Origin: Lachnospiraceae bacterium
Lineage (GTDB): Bacteria; Bacillota; Clostridia; Lachnospirales; Lachnospiraceae
Length of the DNA stretch: 64,000 bases
Assembly (NCBI GenBank): GCA_017509985.1
Contig: JAFWOE010000023.1
Location: 62,001 to 126,000 of the forward strand
Direction: 5' to 3'
Shown here piece after piece: positions 26,327-36,314 of the stretch. A program made the position numbers and the translations under genes. Position 1 is the first letter of the stretch. Each line of letters starts with the position of its first letter. The notes below the pieces were generated by a model, which did no database searches, was not told where the DNA came from, and worked only from the letters and a program-made list of their open reading frames with translations.

Positions 26327-27133
26327 CTATTCCTGCACCATCCTTATTGCGATCCTTTCTTCCGGGTCATCGATATCGTTCTCGGCCAGCGCTTTGCTGC
26401 AGTTTTCGATCAGGTCAAAATAGACGTCCCAGTATGCCGGGGTATCACACCAGGCGCGTACGGTAAAGATATAGGTGTCGTCGTCGACGGCCGTCATCCG
26501 GGCAAACGGCGCAGGGTCGTCTAAAACGCCGGCCGTCCCGGAAGCTGCTTTCAGAAGCACGGATTTTACAAAGTCGGCATCGATGTCGTTGGTGATCTTG
26601 AAATCCTGGTCGATCCGGCGCTTCGGTTCGGCAGAAAAGTTCGTCACGTTGGCATTCATCAGATCGCCGTTCGGGACCAGGATCTTACGGTTGTCGAGTG
26701 TCATAATCGTCGTATAGAAGATGCTGATGTCCGAAACGGTGCCTTCCGCACCGGTGGATTCGATATAGTCGCCGATCTTAAACGGCCGGAAGATCAGGAT
26801 CATCAGGCCTCCGGCAAAGTTGCCGAGCGCGCCCTGCAGAGCCAGGCCGAGCGCCAGACCGCAGGATGCGAGGATCGCTATGACGCTGGACATGTTTACG
26901 CCGAGGATCTCGATGACGGCGATGATCAGGATGATATAAAGAAGGATCCTGGCTGCCTTTTTGGCGATCTGCTTAACGGTCGGATCGAGGTTGGTCCGAT
27001 CCAGCGCTTTGGCGAAGGCTTTGCTTAAAAACTTGATTACAAAATACCCTACAATCAGGACAACGATCGCCAGAACGATCTTGCCGCCGTAGGTCGTCAG
27101 AATATCAATTGCCTTGTTCAGAAACTGATCCAT
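26327..27133 (-). CDS. mscS: Small-conductance mechanosensitive channel MscS
   Basis: The 268-residue protein has three membrane helices and the glycine/alanine-rich pore helix (ALGLALQGALGNFAGGLMIL). The MscS beta domain follows (FKIGDYIESTGAEGTV; LVPNGDLMNANVTNFS). It opens under membrane tension and releases solutes during hypo-osmotic shock. GGAGGGATGGG lies just before the ATG. It shares a terminator with the convergent lipoprotein gene. Confidence 0.93.
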   Translation of the reverse strand: MDQFLNKAIDILTTYGGKIVLAIVVLIVGYFVIKFLSKAFAKALDRTNLDPTVKQIAKKAARILLYIILIIAVIEILGVNMSSVIAILASCGLALGLALQGALGNFAGGLMILIFRPFKIGDYIESTGAEGTVSDISIFYTTIMTLDNRKILVPNGDLMNANVTNFSAEPKRRIDQDFKITNDIDADFVKSVLLKAASGTAGVLDDPAPFARMTAVDDDTYIFTVRAWCDTPAYWDVYFDLIENCSKALAENDIDDPEERIAIRMVQE

Positions 27134-27382
27134 ATCCCATCCCTCCTGTAAAACATCTTTCTATCTGTATTACACTTTAAAACAGCGGGCTTGTCCAGCA
27201 TTATTTCCTTATGGAAGGCAGCTGTTTCAAAAAGGATGGTTTAGGGAACCCGGCCCGTCCGATACCGCTGCCGGGGCGGATCTGTCCTCTTGTTTCACTA
27301 TATGCAGACGTGGTAGAATAGGAAAAAAGAGACGAATAAGCAATTCGGACAAAACCGGCTTATGCAAAAGGAGAATACAGAC

Positions 27383-28684
27383 ATGAATGAACGGAAACCG
27401 AATGGAAAAGCGCTGCTGCCGATCGTAGTCTTCCTGGTGATCTACCTGGGGAGCGGAATCTATTTCGAGTACATCAAACCGATCGAAGGGCAGATGGGCT
27501 TTTATGTTATTTCGGTCGTAATTGCTTTCGGACTGGCGCTGATCGTCGCATTCGCGCAGAACCGCGGACTGAGTTTTAACGAGAAGATCCATGTCTGCGC
27601 CAAAGGCATCGGCGACGATAATATCGTGATCATGCTGTTTATTTTCCTGATGGCCGGAGCTTTCTCAGGACTGGCCAGCGAAGCGGGAGGCGCTTCCAGC
27701 ACCGCCAACCTGATGCTGGATATCATTCCGAACAACATGGCGGTACCGGGAATTTTCGTTATTGCCTGCCTGATCTCCATGTCCATGGGCACCAGTGTCG
27801 GAACGATCTCCGTAATTGTTCCCATTGCGGCAGAGATCGTCAAGGCGACCGGCCTGTCCATGCCGCTCGTCATCGCTTCTGTTGTCGGCGGAGCGATGTT
27901 CGGCGATAACCTGTCTGTCATTTCCGATACGACGATCGCCGCGACAAGGACACAGGGTGTAGAAATGAAGGATAAGTTCAAGGTCAACTTTTTCCTTGCT
28001 CTGCCTGCTGCAGTCGCCACAGTGATCATTCTTGCGGTTTATACGATGCGGACTGCCGCGCCGCGTCTGGACTATTACGAATTCAATATCTGGCTGGCGA
28101 TCCCTTATTTCCTGGTACTGGTACTGGCGCTGATCGGACTGAATGTTTTTGTGGTACTGGGAATCGGAATCGTCCTGTTCCTCCTGGTCGGCGGAGCGGC
28201 CGGAACCATTACGTTTTCAACCGGCTTCCTTGCCATGGGCGGCGGGACCAGCGGAATGTTCGAGACGATTATCGTGACCATACTTGTTGCCTCGATCAGC
28301 TCACTGATGAAGGAATACGGGGGCTTTGAAGCGATCCTTGCCTTTATCCGCAAACACGCCAGGACAGCAAAAGGCGGCATGTTCGGCATCGGCCTTCTGA
28401 CCGGCATGATGGATATTGCCACGGCCAACAACACGGTTGCCATTGTCATCGCGGCGCCCATCGCCAAGGAGATCGGGGACGAGTACCAGATCGCGCCGAA
28501 AAAAGTCGCATCGCTTCTGGACACGGTATCCTGTATCTTCCAGGGGATCATCCCCTACGGGGCGCAGCTTCTGATCGCGGCGAGTCTGGCGGGGATCAGC
28601 AGTATCTCCATTATTCCGTTCCTGTTTTATCCGTTCCTCCTGGCAATCAGTGTAGTGATCTCGATCCTTGCTTCCAAAAAGTAG
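27383..28684 (+). CDS. nhaC: Na+/H+ antiporter, NhaC family
   Basis: This is a polytopic carrier of 433 residues with about eleven helices. The conserved stretches MSMGTSVGTISVIVPIA, GGAMFGDNLSVISDTTIAATRTQGVEM and the SLLDTVSCIFQGIIPYGAQ end fit NhaC proteins, which exchange sodium for protons. Some relatives are amino-acid or malate antiporters, so the substrate is not fixed. I chose the ATG at 27383 because AAAAGGAG lies 8 bases upstream; an in-frame ATG at 27362 has no such site. Confidence 0.88.
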   Translation: MNERKPNGKALLPIVVFLVIYLGSGIYFEYIKPIEGQMGFYVISVVIAFGLALIVAFAQNRGLSFNEKIHVCAKGIGDDNIVIMLFIFLMAGAFSGLASEAGGASSTANLMLDIIPNNMAVPGIFVIACLISMSMGTSVGTISVIVPIAAEIVKATGLSMPLVIASVVGGAMFGDNLSVISDTTIAATRTQGVEMKDKFKVNFFLALPAAVATVIILAVYTMRTAAPRLDYYEFNIWLAIPYFLVLVLALIGLNVFVVLGIGIVLFLLVGGAAGTITFSTGFLAMGGGTSGMFETIIVTILVASISSLMKEYGGFEAILAFIRKHARTAKGGMFGIGLLTGMMDIATANNTVAIVIAAPIAKEIGDEYQIAPKKVASLLDTVSCIFQGIIPYGAQLLIAASLAGISSISIIPFLFYPFLLAISVVISILASKK

Positions 28685-28699
28685 AAAGCAGTTATATCA

Positions 28700-30079
28700 A
28701 TGCGTGTCGGAAAGCTCTTATCGGAAACGGATACCAGACAGCAGTGTCTGCAGATGCTGCGGGAATTCTTCCCGCTGCTGATTGCGCTTTCACTGACCAC
28801 GCTCCTGTCCCTGGCCGTCAACCTGGTCGACAACTTCATGCTCGGGCGCTACAGCGAGCAGACCATGGCAGCGGCCGCCCTGGTCAATCAGATCCAGTTT
28901 CTTCTCCATGAGATCACCATCGGTATCGGTGCCGGGGTCTCGGTCCTGGGATCCCAGTACTGGGGCAAAAAGGAGACCGGACCGATCAAAAAAGTCATGT
29001 CGATCGGACTCAAATTCGGCATCGGAGCCGGGCTGCTTTTTACGGTCGTTACAGCGGCCATCCCGGAAAAAGTTCTGTTTCTTTTTACGAACGACGCGGC
29101 CCTCGTAGACCTGGCCTGCGATTATCTCGGGATCATGTGCTGGACGTATCTGATCTTCGGAATGTCATCGGCCCTGATGTTCTCCATGCAGGCTGTCGAA
29201 AGCGCGGTCATCGGAACCGTTATGTCCGCCTTTACGATCGTGATCAACGCGACCCTGAATTATATTTTTATTTTCGGGAATTTCGGTGCGCCGGAACTGG
29301 GCATAAAGGGTGCGGCGGTCGCGACGGTTACCAGCAGGATCGTCGAACTGATCACGATCCTGGTCTATATTCTGGTTATAGACAAAAAACTGCATACCAC
29401 GGTCAGCGACCTGATCCATACGGATCTGACCTATTTCGGTGACTTTGCAAAAGCCGCGGTCCCGGTCATGGTCAGCGGTGCGATCTGGGGACTCGGGCAG
29501 GCCTGTCAGACCGCGATCCTCGGACACATCAGCGAATCTGCGATCGCTGCAAACAGCATCGCGCTCATCTTTGCCCAGCTGATCGGCTCCTTTGGAATGT
29601 CCTGCGGAGCCGCGGCTTCGGTTACGATGGGAAAAACCGTAGGCAGCGGCAAAAGGGAACTGATCAAACCGTTCACGATCACGCTCCAGCTGGCTTTTTT
29701 AGCGATCGGCGTGGCTTCCGGAACGGTGATCCTGCTTTGCCGCAATCTTATTGTAAATTTATATGTTCTTTCCGGTGAGACCCGTGAACTTACGCTTTCT
29801 TTCCTGATCATTTTCGGGATCACGATCATGGGCAGTATCTATGAATACCCCGTTCAGGGCGGCATCATCGCCGGAGGCGGAAATCCAAGGTATCAGGTGA
29901 TCATCGATAATATCGGTATCTGGTGCTGGACGATCCCCTTCGCTTATTTAAGTGCCTTTGTCTTCGGCTGGTCGCCGGTCGTCACCTTCTTTATCCTGAA
30001 ATCGGACCAGCTTCTGAAATGCATTCCGAATTCCATTTACTGCAATTCCTATAAGTGGGTCCGGGATCTGACACGCTGA
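28700..30079 (+). CDS. MATE-family efflux transporter
   Basis: The 459-residue protein has twelve hydrophobic helices in two MATE repeats. Typical features are NLVDNFMLGRYSEQTMAAAA in the first repeat and GNPRYQVIIDN near the end. MATE proteins export cationic drugs or metabolites using Na+ or H+. It starts 15 bases after nhaC, which may supply the sodium gradient. No strong ribosome binding site precedes the ATG; another ATG at 28754 is possible. A second, unrelated-looking MATE gene lies at 40164. Confidence 0.88.
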   Translation: MRVGKLLSETDTRQQCLQMLREFFPLLIALSLTTLLSLAVNLVDNFMLGRYSEQTMAAAALVNQIQFLLHEITIGIGAGVSVLGSQYWGKKETGPIKKVMSIGLKFGIGAGLLFTVVTAAIPEKVLFLFTNDAALVDLACDYLGIMCWTYLIFGMSSALMFSMQAVESAVIGTVMSAFTIVINATLNYIFIFGNFGAPELGIKGAAVATVTSRIVELITILVYILVIDKKLHTTVSDLIHTDLTYFGDFAKAAVPVMVSGAIWGLGQACQTAILGHISESAIAANSIALIFAQLIGSFGMSCGAAASVTMGKTVGSGKRELIKPFTITLQLAFLAIGVASGTVILLCRNLIVNLYVLSGETRELTLSFLIIFGITIMGSIYEYPVQGGIIAGGGNPRYQVIIDNIGIWCWTIPFAYLSAFVFGWSPVVTFFILKSDQLLKCIPNSIYCNSYKWVRDLTR

Positions 30080-30109
30080 ATCTTTCCTGCACTTCGGCAG
30101 AAAGATTTT
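30079..30109 (+). terminator. Terminator after the MATE gene
   Basis: AATCTTTCCTGC pairs with GCAGAAAGATT around ACTTCG and is followed by TT; it begins at the stop codon. Confidence 0.7.
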
Positions 30110-30266
30110 ATGTCAAATCTGACCTTATAAAAAATATCAAAACTGAACATTTACGCATAATCAGAGAGAGCTTATACTTCGCAATAAATAAACTGCATCC
30201 GGCTGATCCTGTTTTCCTGAATTTAAAATGATGCAGATTCGGATTACAGAAAGGACGGGATGCGAA

Positions 30267-30836
30267 ATGGAAGAGAGAATAAACAGCAGCCGGAAAGCGG
30301 ACTCGGCGGCGCTTATCGGCCTTTGCATCGCCCTGGTATTTGTCAGCACCAGAGTCCTTCAGGTGCCGATCCCGCTCGGTTATGCGCACCTCGGCAATGC
30401 AATGATCCTTCTGACGGCCGTCTTTCTCGGACCGAAGGCCGGAGCACTGGCCGGAGGACTGGGTTCGGCGCTGGCGGATCTGACCAGTTTTCCGGTATGG
30501 ACCGTTCCGACACTGATCATCAAAACCCTGATGGGCTGGCTCTGCGGAAGAATAGCGTGGAGCGGGAAGATACAGGGAAATATCCGGCTGTCATCGCCTT
30601 CTGTATTTTTCGGGACAGCAATTGCCACAATGGAAATGATCGCCGGCTATGTGATCGGCGGATCGGTCCTGTACGGGTCCTGGACGACCGGAGTACTTCA
30701 GACCCCCGGGCTTGCGGTTGAAGGGCTTGTCGGAATGACCGCCTTTTACCTGCTGGGAAACCTGCTGGCCCGGACCGGACTGGCAAAGAATTACGGATAT
30801 CATAAAGGAGAGGTAAAACGTGCAGACAGATCATAA
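30267..30836 (+). CDS. ECF transporter substrate-specific component, likely for vitamin B6
   Basis: The 189-residue membrane protein is an S component of an energy-coupling factor importer. ALIGLCIALVFVSTRVLQVPIP, GNAMILLTAVFLGPKAGALAGGLGSALADL and the C-terminal helices fit the family. The next gene overlaps it by 17 bases and encodes a pyridoxamine-type kinase, so the vitamer is probably pyridoxine or a relative (PdxU-type). The ECF ATPases and T component are not here and are presumably shared. I chose the ATG at 30267, with AAGGA 11 bases upstream. Confidence 0.82.
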   Translation: MEERINSSRKADSAALIGLCIALVFVSTRVLQVPIPLGYAHLGNAMILLTAVFLGPKAGALAGGLGSALADLTSFPVWTVPTLIIKTLMGWLCGRIAWSGKIQGNIRLSSPSVFFGTAIATMEMIAGYVIGGSVLYGSWTTGVLQTPGLAVEGLVGMTAFYLLGNLLARTGLAKNYGYHKGEVKRADRS

Positions 30837-31662
30837 CCGTCAGAAAAAGATCGCAGCGATCAATGACATGACCGGATTCGGCCGATGTTCCCTGGCGGCA
30901 TCGATCCCGATCATCTCAAGGCTCGGAGTGCAGTGTTGCGCTTTTCCGACGGCAATCCTTTCCAACCACACCGGTTTTCCGAGCTTTTTCCTGGATGATT
31001 ATACCAGGCATTTTGAGGCGTATGCCGCGGAGTGGAAAAAGCTGGAGCTGCAGTTCAGCGGGATCTTTACCGGTTTCCTCGGATCTGCCAAGCAGTTTGA
31101 AATGGTCGGATGTTTCCTGGATGAGTTTGCAACAGAAGATACGATCATTTGCGTCGATCCGGTAATGGGCGACTACGGAAGGACATATTCGAGCTACACA
31201 GAAGAAATGTGCTGTGCGATGAGAGACCTTGTCCGCCGCTCGCACATTATTACGCCGAACCTGACCGAGGCCTGTATCCTGACGGATATTCCGTATCATG
31301 ACGGAAAATGGACCGGAAAAGAACTGGAACGGCTTCTTTCCGAACTGCGAAAGCTGGGGCCGGAAAAGATCGTGATCACCGGGATCCATCAGGGGCAGTT
31401 TGTGGCCAACCTTTGCTCGGACGGCACGGATGAGCCGGTCATTCTTCGTCAGCATCAGATCGGCGAGCAGAGGAGCGGTGTAGGAGACGTCTTTTCTTCT
31501 GTTATCGCTGCAGATGCCGTGAACGGGGTGGATTTCGGAAAGTCGGTCCGGCGGGCTTCAGCCTTTGTGAAAAAATGCATCCGGCGATCCATCGAACTGC
31601 AGATCCCGGCTACCGACGGTTTGTGCTTTGAGGAGGTTTTGGGCAAACTGAAACCGGAATAA
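30820..31662 (+). CDS. pdxY: Pyridoxamine/pyridoxal kinase
   Basis: This 280-residue ribokinase-fold enzyme phosphorylates B6 vitamers with ATP. It has NDMTGFGRCSL at the N terminus, VDPVMGDYGRTYSSYT in the middle and the anion-hole region GVGDVFSSVIAADAV, where Asp is the catalytic base. Translation begins with GTG, behind AAAGGAGAGG. It overlaps the ECF S-component gene, forming a vitamin B6 salvage pair. The exact vitamer preference is not clear. Confidence 0.9.
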   Translation: MQTDHNRQKKIAAINDMTGFGRCSLAASIPIISRLGVQCCAFPTAILSNHTGFPSFFLDDYTRHFEAYAAEWKKLELQFSGIFTGFLGSAKQFEMVGCFLDEFATEDTIICVDPVMGDYGRTYSSYTEEMCCAMRDLVRRSHIITPNLTEACILTDIPYHDGKWTGKELERLLSELRKLGPEKIVITGIHQGQFVANLCSDGTDEPVILRQHQIGEQRSGVGDVFSSVIAADAVNGVDFGKSVRRASAFVKKCIRRSIELQIPATDGLCFEEVLGKLKPE

Positions 31663-31713
31663 GCCGGAGGGATCTATTTTGATAAATAAAGCGTTCAGAA
31701 AAGAGGAGATTTC

Positions 31714-32319
31714 ATGAACAACATTTTATACAAAGTACATAACAATATTTATGTCAACCTCACGAACCGCTGCCCCTGCGCCTGCACTTTCTGTCTGCGC
31801 CAGACGATGGACAAAGTGGGCGAATCGGATTCTCTCTGGCTGAAGGAGGAGCCGGATCTCGAAACGGTCAAAGCCGCTTTTGAGAACCGGGATATGAGTA
31901 AATATGACGAAGTGGTCTTCTGTGGGTTCGGTGAGCCGACCGAGCGGATCGATCTGCTCCTGGATACTGCGAAATATATAAAAGAGACCTATCGGAAGCC
32001 GATCCGCCTGAATACAAACGGACTCGGAAACTTGATCAACGAAAGGGATATCGTACCGGAGATGAAAGGCCTGATCGATACGGTTTCGATCAGTCTGAAT
32101 ACGCCGGACAAGGAGGATTATCTCGCCCTGGTGCGGCCCAGATTCGGCGAACAGTCCTTCGAGGCGATGCTGGCTTTTGCGGAGGAATGTGTCGGGATCA
32201 TTCCGAATGTTGTGCTTTCGACCGTGGATACCACGATCACAAAGGAGCAGGAAGAGCAGTGTGCTGAGATCTGCAGGAAGATCGGGGCGAAGTACCGGAT
32301 CCGGCCCTGGGAAGGATAA
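31714..32319 (+). CDS. Radical SAM protein, TatD-associated family
   Basis: The 201-residue protein is a short radical SAM enzyme with cluster cysteines at 20, 24 and 27 (NRCPCACTFCLR). The features EVVFCGFGEPTER, IRLNTNGLGN and VSISLNTPD fit the small family often linked to TatD nucleases. AGAGGAG precedes the ATG. It lacks a full C-terminal domain, as its family does. No TatD gene is adjacent in this window. The substrate is unknown. Confidence 0.85.
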   Translation: MNNILYKVHNNIYVNLTNRCPCACTFCLRQTMDKVGESDSLWLKEEPDLETVKAAFENRDMSKYDEVVFCGFGEPTERIDLLLDTAKYIKETYRKPIRLNTNGLGNLINERDIVPEMKGLIDTVSISLNTPDKEDYLALVRPRFGEQSFEAMLAFAEECVGIIPNVVLSTVDTTITKEQEEQCAEICRKIGAKYRIRPWEG

Positions 32320-32356
32320 GATCAGCAGGGACGCTCTAAAACATTTCAGATTACAT

Positions 32357-32410
32357 ACGGGGACACTTCTGCCTGCGGCAAAAAGCGCAGACTGAAGTGC
32401 CCCCGGTTTT
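32357..32410 (+). terminator. Terminator after the small radical SAM gene
   Basis: GGGGACACTTC and GAAGTGCCCC pair over an inner stem, followed by a T5 run. Confidence 0.7.
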
Positions 32411-32416
32411 TAAAAA

Positions 32417-32446
32417 CTCCCGGCCGCAGGGACCGGGAGCTTTTTT
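32417..32446. terminator. Second hairpin, bidirectional, ending the opp operon
   Basis: CTCCCGG and CCGGGAG pair perfectly, with a T6 run on the plus side and a T5 run on the minus side. It ends the oppA transcript read from the minus strand. Confidence 0.8.
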
Positions 32447-32466
32447 GAAATGTGAAGTATCAGGTA

Positions 32467-34230
32467 TTATTCTGCAGCCTCCGCGGTCGCGGTACGTCCG
32501 TACTGCGGATCGTTGTTGCCGGAATCGGTGAAGAACATTTCAAGCATGTTGATCGGGTCGTTGAAGTCTGCGATCCAGCCTTCACGAGCCATATCAAAGT
32601 TGCCGTTCTTACGTTCCTCGAGGAATACGTTCCAGTCCTGCTGAGCGATCGAGATATCGATGCCGACGGCAGAAAGGTCTGCCTGGATCGCTTCTGCGAT
32701 CGCGATATGAGCGGAAGACTCATTGGTCAGGTATTCAATTGAGATAGGAGTATCTGCGGAAAGTTTTCCGTCTTCTCCGAACTTGTAGCCGGCTGCTTCG
32801 AGAAGCTCACGGGCTTTTGCAATAGTTCCTTCCGGATCGTTGTTGATCGCATAGGCATCATAGTATCCCTGTTCCGGATCATCTTTGAAGACGCCGCCGT
32901 TGCCGTCCATCATGCCGAGCGGGATGTAGGAAGTAGCGATAACCTGTCCGGTCTGGGCAATGTTCTCAACGATGTAGTCACGGTCGATCAGCATGGAGAT
33001 CGCCATACGCATGCAGGTTGCCTGTGCGGGAGTCTTGCCTGCAAACAGTTCGGAATTTACGTTGAAGGCAACATAGTAGGTTCCGAGTGCGTCGATTACG
33101 TAGAATTCCGGGTTCTTGGATTCGATCAGTCCTGCAACTTCGTCGGTCGGAACGGTGTCGATAAAGTCAACGTTTCCGGCGTTGTAAGCAGAATAGATCG
33201 CGGTATCGTCTGCGGAAAGCATGAACTCAAGCTTCTCAAGCTTAACGTTGTCAGCATCCCAGAAGTACGGGTTCTTTTCATAAGTCATGGATGTGTCATG
33301 GTTCCAGCCGGTGCAGACGAAAGCACCATTGGAAACGAAACCTGCATCCTGGCACCATGCTCCCGGAGAATCCGGAGTAGCACCTGCTTCAACGCAGGCT
33401 TTCTGTACCGGGTAGAAAGTCGGGAATGCCATAAGGTCTTCCATGTATGCGCACGGAGCGTTCAGAACGAACTGAAGAGTAGTATCATCCAGAGCCTTTA
33501 CATTAAGGTCGGTGGTCTCACCCTCTACATATCCGTCAAATCCGGAGAACATGTAAGCATAGTCTGCTGCGGTAGCGGGATCGGTTGCTCTCTTCCAGCT
33601 GTAAACAAAATCTTCTGCGGTAAGATCAGAACCGTCAGACCATTTCAGTCCGTCTTTCAGGGTAACGGTGTAGGTCAGACCGTCTTCGGATACTTCGTAG
33701 CCTTCTGCGCAGGCCGGAACGGTTTTGCCTTCTTCGTCATAAGTATACAGACCGGAGAAGGAGTTTGCCGCAAGGCAGGCACCGTCTACAGAGCTGTTCA
33801 GGGCCGGATCCAGGAAATCCGGTTCGGAAGCAAGGTTCAGACGAAGAGTATCGGAACCGTTGCTCATTTCCGCATACAGGAAAAACTTGGTCTGGAATGC
33901 ATTTGCATAAATGCCGGAAACGTAGTCTTTCTGCATGTACAGGTCGTTGTAGTAGTAGATCGGAACAACGGCATAGTTGGACATCAGAACGTCTTCTGCC
34001 TTATGCATCAGCTCGGTACGTTTTGCCATATCGGTCTCGGTTTTGATCTCTGTGATCATTTCATCGTATTCCGGCCATTCGGCAACCGGGTCGATGAATG
34101 CCTCTGTCATGAAACCTTCAGCAACGGAAGGATCCACTTCAGCGTCTGCTCCTTTCTTCTCTCCGCAGCCGCATCCGGCAATGGATAAGGCGAGGACAGA
34201 AGAAAGTAAAACAACAAGTACTTTTTTCAT
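32467..34230 (-). CDS. oppA: Oligopeptide-binding lipoprotein, apparently circularly permuted
   Basis: This 587-residue SBP_bac_5 protein captures peptides for the Opp importer. A lipoprotein signal ends SIAGC (Cys20). Residues about 51-121 (EWPEYDEMITEI, RTELMHKAEDVLM, VVPIYYYNDLYMQKDYVSG) are what normally forms the C-terminal end of OppA proteins. Only then, at about 126, does the usual N terminus begin (DTLRLNLASEPDFLDPAL). The chain stops after FFTDSGNNDPQYG, where the displaced block should have followed. The gene is otherwise intact, has AAGGAGG before the ATG, and is last in the opp operon. Confidence 0.9.
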   Translation of the reverse strand: MKKVLVVLLSSVLALSIAGCGCGEKKGADAEVDPSVAEGFMTEAFIDPVAEWPEYDEMITEIKTETDMAKRTELMHKAEDVLMSNYAVVPIYYYNDLYMQKDYVSGIYANAFQTKFFLYAEMSNGSDTLRLNLASEPDFLDPALNSSVDGACLAANSFSGLYTYDEEGKTVPACAEGYEVSEDGLTYTVTLKDGLKWSDGSDLTAEDFVYSWKRATDPATAADYAYMFSGFDGYVEGETTDLNVKALDDTTLQFVLNAPCAYMEDLMAFPTFYPVQKACVEAGATPDSPGAWCQDAGFVSNGAFVCTGWNHDTSMTYEKNPYFWDADNVKLEKLEFMLSADDTAIYSAYNAGNVDFIDTVPTDEVAGLIESKNPEFYVIDALGTYYVAFNVNSELFAGKTPAQATCMRMAISMLIDRDYIVENIAQTGQVIATSYIPLGMMDGNGGVFKDDPEQGYYDAYAINNDPEGTIAKARELLEAAGYKFGEDGKLSADTPISIEYLTNESSAHIAIAEAIQADLSAVGIDISIAQQDWNVFLEERKNGNFDMAREGWIADFNDPINMLEMFFTDSGNNDPQYGRTATAEAAE

Positions 34231-34320
34231 TTTTCTTTCCTCCTTGGAAAATTGTCTGTTTATTTCAGACTGTTTTTTATTATTTTACAACCGTACAGAA
34301 GTACAGTTATAAGCGGTATG

Positions 34321-35280
34321 TTAATGATTCCAGCAGGCAACCTTGTGGCCGCCTCCGCGATCGGTCAGCTCCGGACATTCCTCAGCGCACTTTTCGGTCG
34401 CGAAGCGGCAGCGCGTGCGGAACGGGCAGCCGGTCGGCATATTCAGCGGACTCGGTACATCACCCTCGAGCATGATCCTCTGCTTCTGGCGGGCGATCTT
34501 CGGATCCGGGATCGGGACAGCAGACAGAAGGGACTGCGTGTAAGGATGGATCGGATGAGTCATCAGTTCATCGGATTCCGCTGCTTCAACCATGTGACCG
34601 AGGTACATGACCGCAATATTTTTGGAAATATGACGGACGACCAGAAGATCGTGGGCAATGAACAGGTAGGCAACACCCAGTTTCGCCTGCAGATCTTCAA
34701 ACATGTTGATGACCTGGGCCTGGATGGAAACGTCCAGCGCGCTGACCGGTTCGTCGCAGACAATGAATTTCGGATCTACGGCAAGCGCCCTGGCGATCCC
34801 GATACGCTGCCGCTGTCCGCCGGAGAATTCATGTGCGTAACGTGTCGCATGTTCGGCGTTCAGACCGACCGTGTTCATCAGATCGAGGATCTTTTCGCGG
34901 CGCTCTTTTTTATTGGAATACAGATTATGTACGTCCAGCGGTTCACCGATAATATCTTCGACCGTCATTCTCGGGTTCAGTGAAGAGTAGGGATCCTGAA
35001 AGACCATCTGCATCTGTCTGCGCAGGGAGTGGATGTTCTTATCGGTCACTTCTTCGCCTTCAAAGCGGACCACGCCGCCGGTCGGTTCATAGAGTCTCAG
35101 GATCGTACGGCCCACGGTCGTTTTGCCGCAGCCGGATTCTCCGACCAGTCCCAGCGTCTCACCGTGATCGATCGTGAAAGAAACGTTATCGACGGCCTTT
35201 AAGGGCTTTGTGGTGAAAAAACCGGTCTTTATCGGGAAATACTGTTTGAGGTGTTCGACTTCCAGTAAATGTTCACTCAC
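34321..35280 (-). CDS. oppF: Oligopeptide ABC transporter ATPase OppF
   Basis: The 319-residue ATPase powers peptide uptake with OppD. Walker A is GESGCGKTT, the signature is [15 protein letters not shown] and Walker B is [12 protein letters not shown]. The C-terminal oligopeptide-transport region has [20 protein letters not shown] with four cysteines that may hold a cluster. It starts with GTG, overlapping the oppD end by 8 bases, behind GAGGTG. A gap of 90 bases separates it from oppA. Confidence 0.95.
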   Translation of the reverse strand: MSEHLLEVEHLKQYFPIKTGFFTTKPLKAVDNVSFTIDHGETLGLVGESGCGKTTVGRTILRLYEPTGGVVRFEGEEVTDKNIHSLRRQMQMVFQDPYSSLNPRMTVEDIIGEPLDVHNLYSNKKERREKILDLMNTVGLNAEHATRYAHEFSGGQRQRIGIARALAVDPKFIVCDEPVSALDVSIQAQVINMFEDLQAKLGVAYLFIAHDLLVVRHISKNIAVMYLGHMVEAAESDELMTHPIHPYTQSLLSAVPIPDPKIARQKQRIMLEGDVPSPLNMPTGCPFRTRCRFATEKCAEECPELTDRGGGHKVACWNH

Positions 35281-36310
35281 CTGCTGTCACCTCGCTTTCT
35301 TTTTCTTCCTCAGCCGAAGCGGCGTCCCTGAACCTGTCCCTGATATTGATCCAACAGGCCGCTTTATGCTCCCCGTTGATCACGATCTCTTCCGGGATCT
35401 CTTCCAGACAGATCTTCATCGCTTCCTCACACCGCGGGCAGAACGCGCAGCCTTTCGGCATATTCAGCATGTTGATCGGCGTACCGGAGATCGGGACCAG
35501 CCGTTCTTTGTTTCCGGATTCTCTTGGAATACTCTTTAAAAGCCCCTTGGTGTATTCGTGCTTCGGGTTGTAAAAGATCTCGTCCGCCGAGCCGCGTTCG
35601 CAGATGCGGCCGCCGTACATAACGATGATCTCATCACAAAGCTCGGCGATAACGCCCAGATCGTGCGTGACCATGATGATGGCCATGCCGAGTTTGCGCT
35701 GGATATCCTGCATCAGTTCCAGGATCTGCGCCTGGATGGTAACGTCAAGAGCCGTCGTCGGTTCGTCTGCGATCAGAATGTCCGGTTCGCAGGCGAGGGC
35801 CATAGCGATCATAACACGCTGGCGCATACCGCCTGAATGCTCGAAAGGATACTGCTTCAGCCTTTTTTCGGGCTCGTTGATGCCAACCAGGGTCAGAAGT
35901 TCGACCGCGCGGTCGTGAACCTCACTTCCTTTTTTATCGGTATGCAGGCGGATCGCTTCCGAGATCTGGTTGCCGATGGTAAAGACAGGGTTTAAGCTGG
36001 TCATCGGATCCTGGAAGATGATCGAGCAGTTTTGTCCGCGGAAGCCGGACATCTGCTTTTCGGACCATTTTGAAATATCTTCGCCCTTGAAAAGGATCTT
36101 TCCTCCGGAAATGCTTCCGTTATCAGCAAGGATCTGCATGATGGAATAGGCGGTAACGGATTTGCCGGATCCGGATTCGCCGACGATGCCGAGTATTTTT
36201 CCGTGATCCAGATCAAAGGAGATACCGTTTACGGCCGAGACCGTACCGTTATCTGTGGTAAATGATGTATGCAGATCCTGTACACTTAAAAGATGTTCAT
36301 ATTCAGCCAT
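35273..36310 (-). CDS. oppD: Oligopeptide ABC transporter ATPase OppD
   Basis: This 345-residue ATPase has Walker [10 protein letters not shown], signature [15 protein letters not shown] and Walker [13 protein letters not shown]. The C-terminal region holds [17 protein letters not shown], the Cys pattern common in OppD. It works as a heterodimer with OppF beneath OppB and OppC. AGAGGTG lies before the ATG, and only four bases separate it from oppC. Confidence 0.95.
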   Translation of the reverse strand: MAEYEHLLSVQDLHTSFTTDNGTVSAVNGISFDLDHGKILGIVGESGSGKSVTAYSIMQILADNGSISGGKILFKGEDISKWSEKQMSGFRGQNCSIIFQDPMTSLNPVFTIGNQISEAIRLHTDKKGSEVHDRAVELLTLVGINEPEKRLKQYPFEHSGGMRQRVMIAMALACEPDILIADEPTTALDVTIQAQILELMQDIQRKLGMAIIMVTHDLGVIAELCDEIIVMYGGRICERGSADEIFYNPKHEYTKGLLKSIPRESGNKERLVPISGTPINMLNMPKGCAFCPRCEEAMKICLEEIPEEIVINGEHKAACWINIRDRFRDAASAEEEKESEVTAGE

Positions 36311-36314
36311 ATCA

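Noticed and set aside
33298-34188. A plus-strand frame opposite oppA
   Set aside because: It is antisense to the permuted binding protein and has no recognisable features.
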